DNA of 64,000 nucleotides from Arenibacter algicola (GCF_000733925.1 NZ_JPOO01000003.1:1302001-1366000); one strand, 5' to 3'. Positions 20,801 to 26,825 are shown, counted from the stretch's first letter. Notes: generated by a model from the letters alone, not told the origin. Program-made: numbers and translations.

Positions 20801-23687
20801 AAATATCCTCTGTAAGGATAGTTCCGTTCAAAATATTCTCTGTCTGAACTGCATCGTCTGCCAATTTAGCATTGGTCACGGCATCAGCTCCAAGTTTAGC
20901 TGTTACTATGGAAAGGTCTTCCACCTTAAAAGGATCCAAGGTAGTACCCACTCCGGTAATCGTTACCTGATCGGCAATGGCATCGAAGCTCGACTTGTCA
21001 ACCCAGGCCACTGTACCCACTGCATCGGTTACTAAAACTTTATCGTTACCACCTGAAGAAATATCCTCTGTAAGGATAGTCCCGTTCAATATATTTTCTG
21101 TCTGAACTGCATCATCGGACAATTTAGAATTGGTCACGGCATCATCACCCAATTTTATAGTAGTCACCGCACCATCGGCCAGTTTGGCCGTTACTATGGA
21201 AAGGTCCTCAACCTTGAAAGGATCCAAGGTAGTTCCAACTCCTGTTATAGTAACTTGGTCAGCAATGGCATCGAAGCTCGACTTGTCCACCCAGGCTACT
21301 GTTCCTACTGCATCCGTAACCAGAACCTTATCATTACCACCACTTAATATGTTTTCTGTCTGAACAGCGTTATCGGCCAATTTTGCATTGGTAACAGCAT
21401 CATCGCCCAATTTTATGGTAGTCACCGCTCCATCGGCCAGTTTGGCCGTTACTATGGAAAGGTCCTCCACCTTGAAAGGATCCAAAGTAGTACCAACTCC
21501 GGTAATCGTTACCTGGTCGGCAATGGCATCGAAGCTCGACTTGTCCACCCAGGCTACCGTTCCTACTGCATCTGTAACCAAAACTTTATCGTTACCTCCG
21601 CTTAATATATTTTCTGTTTGAACTGCATCATCGGCCAATTTTGCATTGGTAACCGCATCATCACCCAATTTTATGGTAGTCACCGCACCATCGGCCAGTT
21701 TGGCCGTTACTATGGAAAGGTCCTCTACCTTGAAAGGATCCAAGGTAGTGCCAACTCCTGTTATAGTAACTTGATCCGCGATGGCATCGAAGCTCGACTT
21801 GTCAACCCAGGCCACTGTACCCACTGCATCGGTTACTAAAACTTTATCGTTACCACCTGAAGAAATATCCTCTGTAAGGATAGTCCCGTTCAATATATTT
21901 TCTGTCTGAACTGCATCATCGGCCAACTTAGCATTGGTCACGGCATCATCGCCCAATTTTATGGTAGTCACCGCTCCATCGGCTAGTTTTGCCGTAACGA
22001 TGGAAAGATCCTCTACTTTAAATGGATCCAAAGCAGTGCCAACTCCTGTTATAGTAACTTGATCCGCGATGGCATCGAAGCTCGACTTGTCCACCCAGGC
22101 TACCGTTCCTACTGCATCGGTAACCAAAACCTTATCGTTACCTCCAGAGGAAATATCCTCTGTTAAAATGGTACCGTTCAATATGTTTTCTGTCTGAACT
22201 GCATCGTCCGCCAATTTTGCATTGGTAACCGCATCATCACCCAATTTTATGGTAGTTACCGCACCATCGGCCAGTTTGGCGGTTACTATGGAAAGATCCT
22301 CTACTTTAAATGGATCCAAGGTAGTACCAACTCCGGTAATTGTTACCTGATCCGCAATGGCATCGAAGCTCGACTTGTCCACCCAAGCTACCGTTCCTAC
22401 TGCATCTGTAACCAAAACCTTATCGTTACCCCCACTTAATATATTTTCTGTCTGAACCGCATCATCGGCCAATTTTGCATTGGTAACCGCATCATCACCC
22501 AATTTTAAGGTAGTCACCGCACCATCGGCCAGTTTGGCCGTTACTATCGAAAGATCCTCAACCTTGAAAGGATCCAAGGTAGTTCCAATACCTGTTATAG
22601 TAACTTGATCCGCGATGGCATCGAAGCTCGACTTGTCTACCCAGGCTACAGTTCCTACTGCATCAGTAATCATAACCTTATCGTTACCTCCAGAAGAAAT
22701 ATCCTCTGTAAGGATAGTTCCGTTCAAAATATTCTCTGTCTGAACTGCATCGTCTGCCAATTTAGCATTGGTCACGGCATCAGCTCCAAGTTTAGCTGTT
22801 ACTATGGAAAGGTCTTCCACCTTAAAAGGATCCAAATTAGTACCCACTCCGGTAATCGTTACCTGATCGGCAATGGCATCGAAGCTAGACCTGTCAACCC
22901 AGGCCACTGTACCCACTGCATCGGTTACTAAAACTTTATCGTTACCACCTGAAGAAATATCCTCTGTAAGGATAGTCCCGTTCAATATATTTTCTGTCTG
23001 CACTGCATCATCGGCCAACTTAGCGTTGGTCACTGCGTCTGCTCCAAGTTTCGCTGTTACTATGGAAAGATCTTCTACCTTAAAGGGATCCAAGGTAGTA
23101 CCAACTCCAGTAATCGTTATTTGGTCGGCAATGGCGGTAAAGCTGGATCTGTTTACCCATGCCACTGTTCCAATTGCATCCGTAACCAATACCTGATCCG
23201 TACCACCACTTAATATGTTTTCTGTCTGTACTGCATTATTCGCCAATTTTGCATTGGTAACCGCATCATCTCCAATTTCCAATACTACGTCACCTAACAA
23301 GGCATTTACGTCTCCACTCACATCAATGGTAGTGGATGTAATATTACCATCACCTGTAAGATTACTTAGATCGGCATTAAAAGTCCCTCCATTCTCAAGG
23401 GTAAGTGTCAACTGATTGTTAACGGGATTAAAGCTAAATACCTGAAGTTGCAGACTATCCGTAGATGTTAATTCCCAGGAGTCCCCGTCCCAAAAATATA
23501 TAGTACCTGTATTTGTGTTTACATATATATCTCCAACATCGGCACCAGTAGGTGTTGTTGATCCAGGTGCAGTAACAAGTGTACCGCTAAGCACCTCACA
23601 ATTACACTGGTCTTCCAAATTTACTGTAGTTTGCGCCATAGCAAATCCAGAAATTAGAAATATGATTAATAAAATCCCCTTCTTCAT
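5814..23687 (-). CDS. giant secreted tandem-repeat surface protein (5957 residues)
   Basis: The start is placed at MKKGILLIIFLISGFAMA, a clean signal peptide; an in-frame ATG at 23738 would put 17 non-signal residues before it. Order: signal peptide; a head of about 150 residues (GDIYVNTNTGTIYFWDGDSW and a GDGNITSTTIDVSG segment); about 62 tandem units; and a unique C-terminal region of about 165 residues from DDQTLSIAGDQLSI to INVVFVVK. Each unit joins a constant half (NDKVLVTDAVGTVEWIDKSSF..IADQVTITGAGT.LDPFKVEDL) to 3-5 decapeptides of the type AVTNAKLADN. Three 150-residue modules interrupt the array. The C-terminus matches neither CHU_C nor the usual type A sorting domain. The gene leads the unit with the CHU_C and SprF genes, as sprB leads sprF. 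The decapeptides resemble repeats of phage tail fibres and similar fibrous surface proteins. A role as adhesin or surface fibre is inference. Confidence 0.9.
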   Translation of the reverse strand: MKKGILLIIFLISGFAMAQTTVNLEDQCNCEVLSGTLVTAPGSTTPTGADVGDIYVNTNTGTIYFWDGDSWELTSTDSLQLQVFSFNPVNNQLTLTLENGGTFNADLSNLTGDGNITSTTIDVSGDVNALLGDVVLEIGDDAVTNAKLANNAVQTENILSGGTDQVLVTDAIGTVAWVNRSSFTAIADQITITGVGTTLDPFKVEDLSIVTAKLGADAVTNAKLADDAVQTENILNGTILTEDISSGGNDKVLVTDAVGTVAWVDRSSFDAIADQVTITGVGTNLDPFKVEDLSIVTAKLGADAVTNAKLADDAVQTENILNGTILTEDISSGGNDKVMITDAVGTVAWVDKSSFDAIADQVTITGIGTTLDPFKVEDLSIVTAKLADGAVTTLKLGDDAVTNAKLADDAVQTENILSGGNDKVLVTDAVGTVAWVDKSSFDAIADQVTITGVGTTLDPFKVEDLSIVTAKLADGAVTTIKLGDDAVTNAKLADDAVQTENILNGTILTEDISSGGNDKVLVTDAVGTVAWVDKSSFDAIADQVTITGVGTALDPFKVEDLSIVTAKLADGAVTTIKLGDDAVTNAKLADDAVQTENILNGTILTEDISSGGNDKVLVTDAVGTVAWVDKSSFDAIADQVTITGVGTTLDPFKVEDLSIVTAKLADGAVTTIKLGDDAVTNAKLADDAVQTENILSGGNDKVLVTDAVGTVAWVDKSSFDAIADQVTITGVGTTLDPFKVEDLSIVTAKLADGAVTTIKLGDDAVTNAKLADNAVQTENILSGGNDKVLVTDAVGTVAWVDKSSFDAIADQVTITGVGTTLDPFKVEDLSIVTAKLADGAVTTIKLGDDAVTNSKLSDDAVQTENILNGTILTEDISSGGNDKVLVTDAVGTVAWVDKSSFDAIADQVTITGVGTTLDPFKVEDLSIVTAKLGADAVTNAKLADDAVQTENILNGTILTEDISSGGNDKVMITDAVGTVAWVDKSSFDAIADQVTITGIGTTLDPFKVEDLSIVTAKLADGAVTTLKLGDDAVTNAKLADDAVQTENILSGGNDKVLVTDAVGTVAWVDKSSFDAIADQVTITGVGTTLDPFKVEDLSIVTAKLADGAVTTIKLGDDAVTNAKLADDAVQTENILNGTILTEDISSGGNDKVLVTDAVGTVAWVDKSSFDAIADQVTITGVGTALDPFKVEDLSIVTAKLADGAVTTIKLGDDAVTNAKLADDAVQTENILNGTILTEDISSGGNDKVMVTDAVGTVAWVDKSSFDAIADQVTITGIGTTLDPFKVEDLSIVTAKLGADAVTNAKLADDAVQTENILNGTILTEDISSGGNDKVMVTDAVGTVAWVDKSSFDAIADQVTITGVGTTLDPFKVEDLSIVTAKLGADAVTNAKLADNAVQTENILNGTILTEDISSGGNDKVMVTDAVGTVVWVDKSSFAAIADQVTITGAGTTLDPFKVEDLSIVTAKLGADAVTNAKLADNAVQTENILSGGNDKVLVTDAVGTVVWVDKSSFAVLADQVTITGAGTTLDPFKVEDLSIVTTKLGPDAVTNAKLADDAVQLENIADGTVSGQVMQWDGTDWILIDLGSVTVTEVDGVIGNEILNATDATLVRSGSGTNADPYTLDVAASGITANELADDAVTAAKINSNVAGSGLVQNVATGALEVDGTAITGDGNITSSDLTVGGDANALLGDVTLEIAAGAVGTTELAADAVTNAKLADNAVQTENILSGGNDKVLVTDAVGTVEWIDKSSFAAIADQVTITGAGTSLDPFKVEDLSIVTAKLGADAVTNAKLADNAVQTENILNGTILTEDISSGGNDKVLVTDAVGTVVWVDKSSFAVLADQVTITGAGTTLDPFKVEDLSIVTTKLGPDAVTNAKLADDAVQLENIADGTVSGQVMQWDGTDWILIDLGSVTVTEVDGVIGNEILNATDATLVRSGSGTNADPYTLDVAASGITANELADDAVTAAKINSNVAGSGLVQNVATGALEVDGTAITGDSNITSSDLTVGGDANALLGDVTLEIAAGAVGTTELAADAVTNAKLADNAVQTENILSGGNDKVLVTDAVGTVEWIDKSSFAAIADQVTITGAGTTLDPFKVEDLSIVTAKLGADAVTNAKLADNAVQTENILSGGNDKVLVTDAVGTVEWIDKSSFAAIADQVTITGAGTTLDPFKVEDLSIVTAKLGADAVTNAKLADNAVQTENILSGGNDKVLVTDAVGTVEWIDKSSFAAIADQVTITGAGTTLDPFKVEDLSIVTAKLGADAVTNAKLADNAVQTENILSGGNDKVLVTDAVGTVEWIDKSSFAAIADQVTITGAGTTLDPFKVEDLSIVTAKLGADAVTNAKLADNAVQTENILNGTILTEDISSGGNDKVLVTDAVGTVEWIDKSSFAAIADQVTITGAGTTLDPFKVEDLSIVTAKLGADAVTNAKLADNAVQTENILSGGNDKVLVTDAVGTVEWIDKSSFAAIADQVTITGAGTTLDPFKVEDLSIVTAKLGADAVTNAKLADNAVQTENILNGTILTEDISSGGNDKVLVTDAVGTVEWIDKSSFAAIADQVTITGAGTTLDPFKVEDLSIVTAKLGADAVTNAKLADNAVQTENILSGGNDKVLVTDAVGTVEWIDKSSFAAIADQVTITGAGTTLDPFKVEDLSIVTAKLGADAVTNAKLADNAVQTENILNGTILTEDISSGGNDKVLVTDAVGTVAWVDKSSFDAIADQVTITGVGTALDPFKVEDLSIVTAKLADGAVTTIKLGDDAVTNAKLADDAVQTENILNGTILTEDISSGGNDKVMVTDAVGTVAWVDKSSFDAIADQVTITGIGTTLDPFKVEDLSIVTAKLGADAVTNAKLADDAVQTENILNGTILTEDISSGGNDKVMVTDAVGTVAWVDKSSFDAIADQVTITGVGTTLDPFKVEDLSIVTAKLGADAVTNAKLADNAVQTENILNGTILTEDISSGGNDKVLVTDAVGTVEWIDKSSFAAIADQVTITGAGTTLDPFKVEDLSIVTAKLGADAVTNAKLADNAVQTENILSGGNDKVLVTDAVGTVEWIDKSSFAAIADQVTITGAGTTLDPFKVEDLSIVTAKLGADAVTNAKLADNAVQTENILNGTILTEDISSGGNDKVLVTDAVGTVEWIDKSSFAAIADQITITGAGTTLDPFKVEDLSIVTAKLGADAVTNAKLADNAVQTENILSGGNDKVLVTDAVGTVEWIDKSSFAAIADQVTITGAGTTLDPFKVEDLSIVTAKLGADAVTNAKLADNAVQTENILSGGNDQVLVTDAVGTVEWIDKSSFAAIADQVTITGAGTTLDPFKVEDLSIVTAKLGADAVTNAKLADDAVQTENILNGTILTEDISSGGNDKVLVTDAVGTVEWIAKSSFAAIADQVTITGAGTTLDPFKVEDLSIVTAKLGADAVTNAKLADNAVQTENILSGGNDKVLVTDAVGTVEWIDKSSFAAIADQVTITGAGTTLDPFKVEDLSIVTAKLGADAVTNAKLADNAVQTENILNGTILTEDISSGGNDKVLVTDAVGTVVWVDKSSFAVLADQVTITGAGTTLDPFKVEDLSIVTAKLAADAVTNAKLADDAVQLENIADGTVSGQVMQWDGTDWILVDLGSVTVTENDGVIGNEVTNATDGTLIRSGAGTTVSPYTLDVATGGITANELADDAVTAAKINSDVAGSGLVQNVATGALEVDGTAITGDGNITSSDLTVGGDANALLGDVTLEIAAGAVGTTELAADAVTNAKLADNAVQTENILSGGNDKVLVTDAVGTVEWIDKSSFAAIADQVTITGAGTSLDPFKVEDLSIVTAKLGADAVTNAKLADNAVQTENILSGGNDKVLVTDAVGTVEWIDKSSFAAIADQVTITGAGTTLDPFKVEDLSIVTAKLGADAVTNAKLADNAVQTENILSGGNDKVLVTDAVGTVEWIDKSSFAAIADQVTITGAGTTLDPFKVEDLSIVTAKLGADAVTNAKLADNAVQTENILNGTILTEDISSGGNDKVLVTDAVGTVEWIDKSSFAAIADQVTITGAGTTLDPFKVEDLSIVTAKLGADAVTNAKLADNAVQTENILSGGNDKVLVTDAVGTVEWIDKSSFAAIADQVTITGAGTTLDPFKVEDLSIVTAKLGADAVTNAKLADDAVQTENILSGGNDKVLVTDAVGTVEWIDKSSFAAIADQVTITGAGTSLDPFKVEDLSIVTAKLGADAVTNAKLADNAVQTENILNGTILTEDISSGGNDKVLVTDAVGTVEWIDKSSFAAIADQVTITGAGTTLDPFKVEDLSIVTAKLGADAVTNAKLADNAVQTENILSGGNDKVLVTDAVGTVEWIDKSSFAAIADQVTITGAGTTLDPFKVEDLSIVTAKLGADAVTNAKLADNAVQTENILNGTILTEDISSGGNDKVLVTDAVGTVEWIDKSSFAAIADQVTITGAGTTLDPFKVEDLSIVTAKLGADAVTNAKLADNAVQTENILSGGNDKVLVTDAVGTVEWIDKSSFAAIADQVTITGAGTTLDPFKVEDLSIVTAKLGADAVTNAKLADNAVQTENILSGGNDKVLVTDAVGTVEWIDKSSFAAIADQVTITGAGTTLDPFKVEDLSIVTAKLGADAVTNAKLADNAVQTENILSGGNDKVLVTDAVGTVEWIDKSSFAAIADQVTITGAGTTLDPFKVEDLSIVTAKLGADAVTNAKLADNAVQTENILSGGNDKVLVTDAVGTVEWLDKSSFAAIADQVTITGIGTAGDPFKVEDLSIVTAKLGADAVTNAKLADNAVQTENILSGGNDKVLVTDAVGTVEWIDKSSFAAIADQVTITGAGTTLDPFKVEDLSIVTAKLGADAVTNAKLADNAVQTENILSGGNDKVLVTDAVGTVEWIDKSSFAAIADQVTITGAGTTLDPFKVEDLSIVTAKLGADAVTNAKLADNAVQTENILNGTILTEDISSGGNDKVLVTDAVGTVEWIDKSSFAAIADQVTITGAGTSLDPFKVEDLSIVTAKLGADAVTNAKLADNAVQTENILNGTILTEDISSGGNDKVLVTDAVGTVEWIDKSSFAAIADQVTITGAGTTLDPFKVEDLSIVTAKLGADAVTNAKLADDAVQTENILNGTILTEDISSGGNDKVLVTDAVGTVEWIDKSSFAAIADQVTITGAGTTLDPFKVEDLSIVTAKLGADAVTNAKLADNAVQTENILSGGNDKVLVTDAVGTVEWIDKSSFAAIADQVTITGAGTTLDPFKVEDLSIVTAKLGADAVTNAKLADNAVQTENILSGGNDKVLVTDAVGTVEWIDKSSFAAIADQVTITGAGTTLDPFKVEDLSIVTAKLGADAVTNAKLADNAVQTENILNGTILTEDISSGGNDKVLVTDAVGTVEWIDKSSFAAIADQVTITGAGTSLDPFKVEDLSIVTAKLGADAVTNAKLADNAVQTENILNGTILTEDISSGGNDKVLVTDAVGTVEWIDKSSFAAIADQVTITGAGTTLDPFKVEDLSIVTAKLGADAVTNAKLADDAVQTENILNGTILTEDISSGGNDKVLVTDAVGTVEWIDKSSFAAIADQVTITGAGTTLDPFKVEDLSIVTAKLGADAVTNAKLADNAVQTENILSGGNDKVLVTDAVGTVEWIDKSSFAAIADQVTITGAGTTLDPFKVEDLSIVTAKLGADAVTNAKLADNAVQTENILNGTILTEDISSGGNDKVLVTDAVGTVEWIDKSSFAAIADQVTITGAGTTLDPFKVEDLSIVTAKLGADAVTNAKLADDAVQTENILNGTILTEDMASGGNDKVMVTDAVGTVEWVDKSVLNTDDQTLSIAGDQLSITGGNTITVPTADGTETIVTAGNDISVSGNGSIATPYVVANTRPNIFYPPSIAVDASSTGTGRTINLHTQYTAQFGSPMVASNLAPGAIPTYANTDLYYYVTFYDNTVFANVSVDEFGVMTYDVIATPTDYNSLINVVFVVK
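6829..9353 (-). repeat. 1230-bp higher-order tandem duplication inside the array
   Basis: Bases from 6829 to about 8123 recur at 8059 to about 9353 (offset 1230) without a difference in any part I compared. The period equals three 258-bp plus two 228-bp units, so a five-unit block was copied as a whole. Confidence 0.85.
12451..12900 (-). repeat. 450-bp interrupting module, copy 1
   Basis: It encodes a 150-residue segment that breaks the regular array (GQVMQWDGTDWI ... GLVQNVATGALEVDGTAITG ... GGDANALLGDVTLEI). This is the most divergent copy: it has TENDGVIGNEVTNATDGTL where copies 2 and 3 have TEVDGVIGNEILNATDATL. Confidence 0.85.
14797..15653 (-). repeat. 857-bp segmental duplication, copy A
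   Basis: The same sequence is found at 19447-20303 (offset 4650). It carries several DAIADQ/AWVDKSS-type units into a part of the array otherwise made of AAIADQ/EWIDKSS units, so this is probably the recipient site of a copy or gene-conversion event. Confidence 0.8.
15964..16852 (-). repeat. 486-bp two-unit tandem duplication
   Basis: Bases 15964-16366 recur at 16450-16852 (offset 486, one 228-bp plus one 258-bp unit) with no difference seen; the flanks differ by single bases. Confidence 0.8.
17578..18027 (-). repeat. 450-bp interrupting module, copy 2
   Basis: Near-identical to copy 3 at an offset of 981 bp. One visible difference changes GDGNIT (copy 3) to GDSNIT here. In N-to-C order this is the second module of the protein. 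Confidence 0.85.
18559..19008 (-). repeat. 450-bp interrupting module, copy 3
   Basis: The most N-terminal of the three modules in the protein, followed by two ordinary units before copy 2. The 981-bp spacing suggests that one duplication copied the module together with flanking units. Confidence 0.85.
19447..20303 (-). repeat. 857-bp segmental duplication, copy B
   Basis: Identical to 14797-15653 in all parts compared. Its units match their neighbours here in subtype, so this is probably the donor position. Confidence 0.8.
20077..21104 (-). repeat. about 1.03-kb segmental duplication, copy A (offset 1896)
   Basis: It recurs at 21973-23000 with only a handful of differences, clustered in the last 200 bases (for example the GTGTTACC-side bases near 20938 and 20999). 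It covers several units, including the ones with the extra DGAVTTIKLG decapeptide. Confidence 0.75.
21973..23000 (-). repeat. about 1.03-kb segmental duplication, copy B (offset 1896)
   Basis: Partner of 20077-21104. The few substitutions here produce GVGTNLDPF and VDRSSF in the first array units of the protein, so the outermost copy is already diverging. Confidence 0.75.
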
Positions 23688-23785
23688 AATTAATACTTTA
23701 CTTAGGTTGGTTGCTATTGGTTTAGTTTTTCCCCACATCTGTACAAAACTGATGTAACCGAATTAAACCGACCTATAACACCATA

Positions 23786-23793
23786 CAAAATTA
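23786..23793 (-). promoter_or_regulatory. possible -7 element for the giant gene unit
   Basis: The minus strand reads TAATTTTG, matching the Bacteroidota -7 consensus TAnnTTTG, 98 bp before the start codon of the giant gene. No TTG lies at the usual distance upstream, so this is weak. Confidence 0.3.
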
Positions 23794-24584
23794 GCCGTAT
23801 ACATGGCAGAGAGAAATAAATGTTGTGTAACCCTATATTTGTATTGTCTATACCTCGATACTTGAGGTTTTGAATTATTCCAAGACCTGTTTCCAGGTGA
23901 TTTCACTCGTCGATTATCCCAATAACAGCAACACTTTCCGAATATAGAGTGTAGGAAAAATCGGTGAATTGGTACATTTCAAAATGGTATAAATTCACTA
24001 ATTCTTTTCAACCTTATGGGCTATTTTTTTATAGATTTTGAGGATATTTTATTTTTGAAAGACTGAAAAATGTAAACTCTTGAAAGATGGAAGAAACATA
24101 TGGAAAGTAGTACTCAAAACAACACCAAAAAGCTAACAAAAATCTGTTTATCAGCTCTTTAATGTATTTTTTTTTCGAAATAAAAATGCACTCTGAATCC
24201 GTGTCTTTTGATTTCGAGAATTCCATTCAGCATAAAAATTCTAAGTGAATTCTTTCCGAAGCGACTCCCTTGGACCGAGTTTTGTTTTTTAGGGAGCTTA
24301 TTGCTACATACCAACTAGTTTAAATAAATACCATTTGTCGACTGCCAAACTGTACAATGATTTTTGTCCAATTATTGTTTTATGAAAGTCCCTATTAGAT
24401 TAACTGTTGTAAAAATTAAATTGGTTTAACCCTGTATGTAATTCTTCTTTTAGTGATAAGGGTACAACCCTTAATCAAACTTTTGGGAGAAAACTCCGAA
24501 GTACAATAGGAACGCTTGCCCCATATTATTTCGTTATAACAAAACATGAATTGTCAAATTAAACTACTTTAATTAGCTATTATT
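23794..24584. other. long AT-rich intergenic region
   Basis: About 800 bp without a convincing gene. A 65-codon open frame at 24029-24226 lacks family features and a plausible start context. A small ACCTG/CAGGT hairpin (near 23885) and a CTCCCT/AGGGAG pair (24265-24296) are the only structures seen. It separates the giant-gene unit from the Ig-like protein genes and probably holds the promoter of the former. Confidence 0.5.
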
Positions 24585-26651
24585 TTAATTTTTATTTACC
24601 CGATAAGTGATTTTCCTATTGGAAATTACATTTCTAACCAAAACTGTTAAAATCGCTGCAGTAGATATTTCTGATGATGGACATGATAACGAAGTATTGG
24701 ATGCTATAACGCGATACTGAAATCCGGAATAATTTATGTCATTTTCATTTATAGTCAAAGTCCCTGTATCTGTTCCTGAATAGACCACTCCATTGTTAAT
24801 ATTAGAAAAACTCAATCCATTATCAGAGCTTACCTGCCATTGAAAAGTATCTGCATTATCCGCACTGACAGTGAAAACACCGGTATCGCCTGCAAAAATT
24901 GTAATATCGGAGGGCTGTGTATTAAAAGCAACGACACCTATAACATTCAGTAATCCTGGGTTAGAAATAATAGGTGGACAAGAGTTTGCAGATGTGGATG
25001 CCAGCAGCCTATATAATTGACCGTCCATACTTGTATCTGTGGAATTTAGTGTTAAATTAGATGAAGTAGCTCCTGAGTAAATACCGCCATCCATTATATT
25101 CAAGTATGTACTACCGTTATCCGTGCTTAGTTGCCATTGAAAAGTATCAGCATTGGAGGAACTCGCACTAAAGCTCGCCAGATCTCCATCACATACTGCC
25201 TCATCATTTGGCTGTGTCGTTATTGAAACCAGGCCATCAGAATTTATAGTTATAGTAGTTGCATCTGCAGGATCAGGAGTACAACCAGGCAATGGGGCAA
25301 TATTCAATGAATAATCTCCTGGAGTGTCTATGTCCACACTTTTCAGATATACCCCCGATTTAGAGGTAGTACCATCCGGAAATGTCACCCCCGGACTTAA
25401 GGAGGTCCAATAGTACTCCGCAATGACCGAATCAAAATTGGCCTCTAAGGTCAATGTCTCATTAGACACACAACCACTAAAGTTTCCAGGATCCACAATA
25501 CTAGTATCCAACTGACCGCTTGAGGAACCGCCCAAAAAATCGTAAGGTCCGGCAAAATCGGATAATGAAGAAGTAAAAGATGCGGAAGATCTTGTTTTAA
25601 CCAATACAGAGCTAAATGGGGAATCGCACGCTGCACCTGGTCCAAATAAGGTTCTGGGATCAAACCCAATTCCTGTAAAATTGATTCCAATTTCCGCGAA
25701 AGCCTCTTGCTCATATTGTGTTGCAGGGGAAAGCCCTGTTGCATATGTACCCCATGGGGGGGCAGTGCTAGCAACTGTATTTACCCTACTAAAGGTATTG
25801 CCTGCAAAATTGATACTGGCATATCCATAGACAGATCCATTGGAAGCACCATCAAATGCCGTATAGTTAAAACCTCTATTTAATAGATAGTTCGTCCTTG
25901 AGACCCAAACACGTACCTCAATAGCAGATACACCACTTCCCGAAAAGGCAAACCCTACTACCACGTCACCTATTTGGGTTGTATTTCCCAGGGCATCAAA
26001 CTGCCATGCTGTGTGTCCTTCGTTGACTCCCACATTTGTGAAATTGCCACCTGAAACCAATAAACGTCGGACATATAATTCAAAATCAATGAAACGGGCA
26101 CCATTAGCTTTTAAAGTAGAAACTCCTAAATTAACCCATAAATCGTCTCCGGTATTGGTACCGTTCCTCCTCATATGTACGTAGGAATCCACAATATCTA
26201 CATTTGATGTCAAGGAGGATTCTGAGATATTCCATTGTGTGGCAGGATTTTGAGCATTTTTAGAACCGCCACCAAAGGTTGTTTTGTCTTTATTGGAATT
26301 CCCTTCACTAATATAGTCATGCCCAAAACGTGCCGCATACCAAATATACCCATTGGGGGATGAAAAATTATTTATACTCATCCTTGTATCGAAGGGAGTA
26401 TTAGATGATGAATTGATTATATTTTGGAAAATTGATAACTGACTTTGATCAATAACCCCCATTCCTGAAGCCCCTGTAAACCAATCATCAGTGTTTGCGT
26501 TTGTAGTCCCTGACATTAGATCAGCCTCCAAACCAAAATTCGCACCAACTCCTGGATTCTGTTGTGAGTTTCCAATAAAGGCCATTAAAATAAAAACACA
26601 AAGTATGATTATCCTAACCTTAAAAGCGATATAAAAGTTTCTATTGAGCAT
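24585..26651 (-). CDS. secreted Ig-like domain protein with a conserved basic C-terminal tail
   Basis: 688 residues from MLNRNFYIAFKVRII; an ATG 11 codons earlier would lengthen the positively charged part before the signal peptide. Signal peptide VRIIILCVFILMAFIGNSQ. The N-terminal half (about 30-370) is a beta-rich domain with no family I recognise. After it come two or three Ig-like repeats of the form TQP.D....GD...F..SS.NADTFQWQ.S.DNG..F..I..GGVYSG..T..L.I (about 480-660). The protein ends VRNVISNRKITYRVNKN, almost the same tail as the next gene upstream. The neighbour starts 174 bp before it on the same strand. Probably exported to the cell surface; substrate or partner unknown. Confidence 0.8.
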   Translation of the reverse strand: MLNRNFYIAFKVRIIILCVFILMAFIGNSQQNPGVGANFGLEADLMSGTTNANTDDWFTGASGMGVIDQSQLSIFQNIINSSSNTPFDTRMSINNFSSPNGYIWYAARFGHDYISEGNSNKDKTTFGGGSKNAQNPATQWNISESSLTSNVDIVDSYVHMRRNGTNTGDDLWVNLGVSTLKANGARFIDFELYVRRLLVSGGNFTNVGVNEGHTAWQFDALGNTTQIGDVVVGFAFSGSGVSAIEVRVWVSRTNYLLNRGFNYTAFDGASNGSVYGYASINFAGNTFSRVNTVASTAPPWGTYATGLSPATQYEQEAFAEIGINFTGIGFDPRTLFGPGAACDSPFSSVLVKTRSSASFTSSLSDFAGPYDFLGGSSSGQLDTSIVDPGNFSGCVSNETLTLEANFDSVIAEYYWTSLSPGVTFPDGTTSKSGVYLKSVDIDTPGDYSLNIAPLPGCTPDPADATTITINSDGLVSITTQPNDEAVCDGDLASFSASSSNADTFQWQLSTDNGSTYLNIMDGGIYSGATSSNLTLNSTDTSMDGQLYRLLASTSANSCPPIISNPGLLNVIGVVAFNTQPSDITIFAGDTGVFTVSADNADTFQWQVSSDNGLSFSNINNGVVYSGTDTGTLTINENDINYSGFQYRVIASNTSLSCPSSEISTAAILTVLVRNVISNRKITYRVNKN

Positions 26652-26825
26652 TATATTCCAAAAACCCAAATTTAAACGGAACAAACCAAGTAGACCTATA
26701 ATTGTTGTGAAACACCAAAAAACTGTAGTTTACGCTAACTTTCGAAAGATTTATGTATAAAACCAACAAGTATTTTGATATTAAAATTTTGAAAAATAAA
26801 ACTATTTTCAATATAAGTAACCCGC

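Larger units (their letters stand above)
6270..23270 (-). repeat. 17-kb in-frame tandem repeat array (about 62 units of 228, 258 or 288 bp)
   Basis: Counting DPFKVEDL boxes gives about 62 units. The shortest unit is 76 codons (228 bp), as in the spacing of the TTTTCTGTCTG motif near 6655 and 6883. Longer units add one or two blocks of exactly 10 codons, giving 258 or 288 bp. The end nearest the N-terminus carries the AWVDKSSFDAIADQ / GVGTT subtype, the rest the EWIDKSSFAAIADQ / GAGTT subtype. Every step keeps the frame. The array is the main assembly risk of the window. Confidence 0.95.

Noticed and set aside
6270..23270. CRISPR-like regularly spaced repeats
   Set aside because: The period is 228-288 bp, everything is coding and in frame, and there are no unique spacers between short repeats.
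6270..23270. Prophage, suggested by the tail-fibre-like decapeptides
   Set aside because: There are no capsid, terminase, portal or integrase genes nearby; the protein has a Sec signal peptide and T9SS-type neighbours.
6433..23757. Dozens of plus-strand and alternative-frame open frames of 60-240 codons across the giant gene
   Set aside because: They recur with the repeat period, have no starts of their own and mirror the codon pattern of the minus-strand protein; they are shadows.
24029..24226. 65-codon minus-strand frame in the long intergenic region
   Set aside because: Low-complexity AT-rich sequence with no family features, promoter or convincing start.
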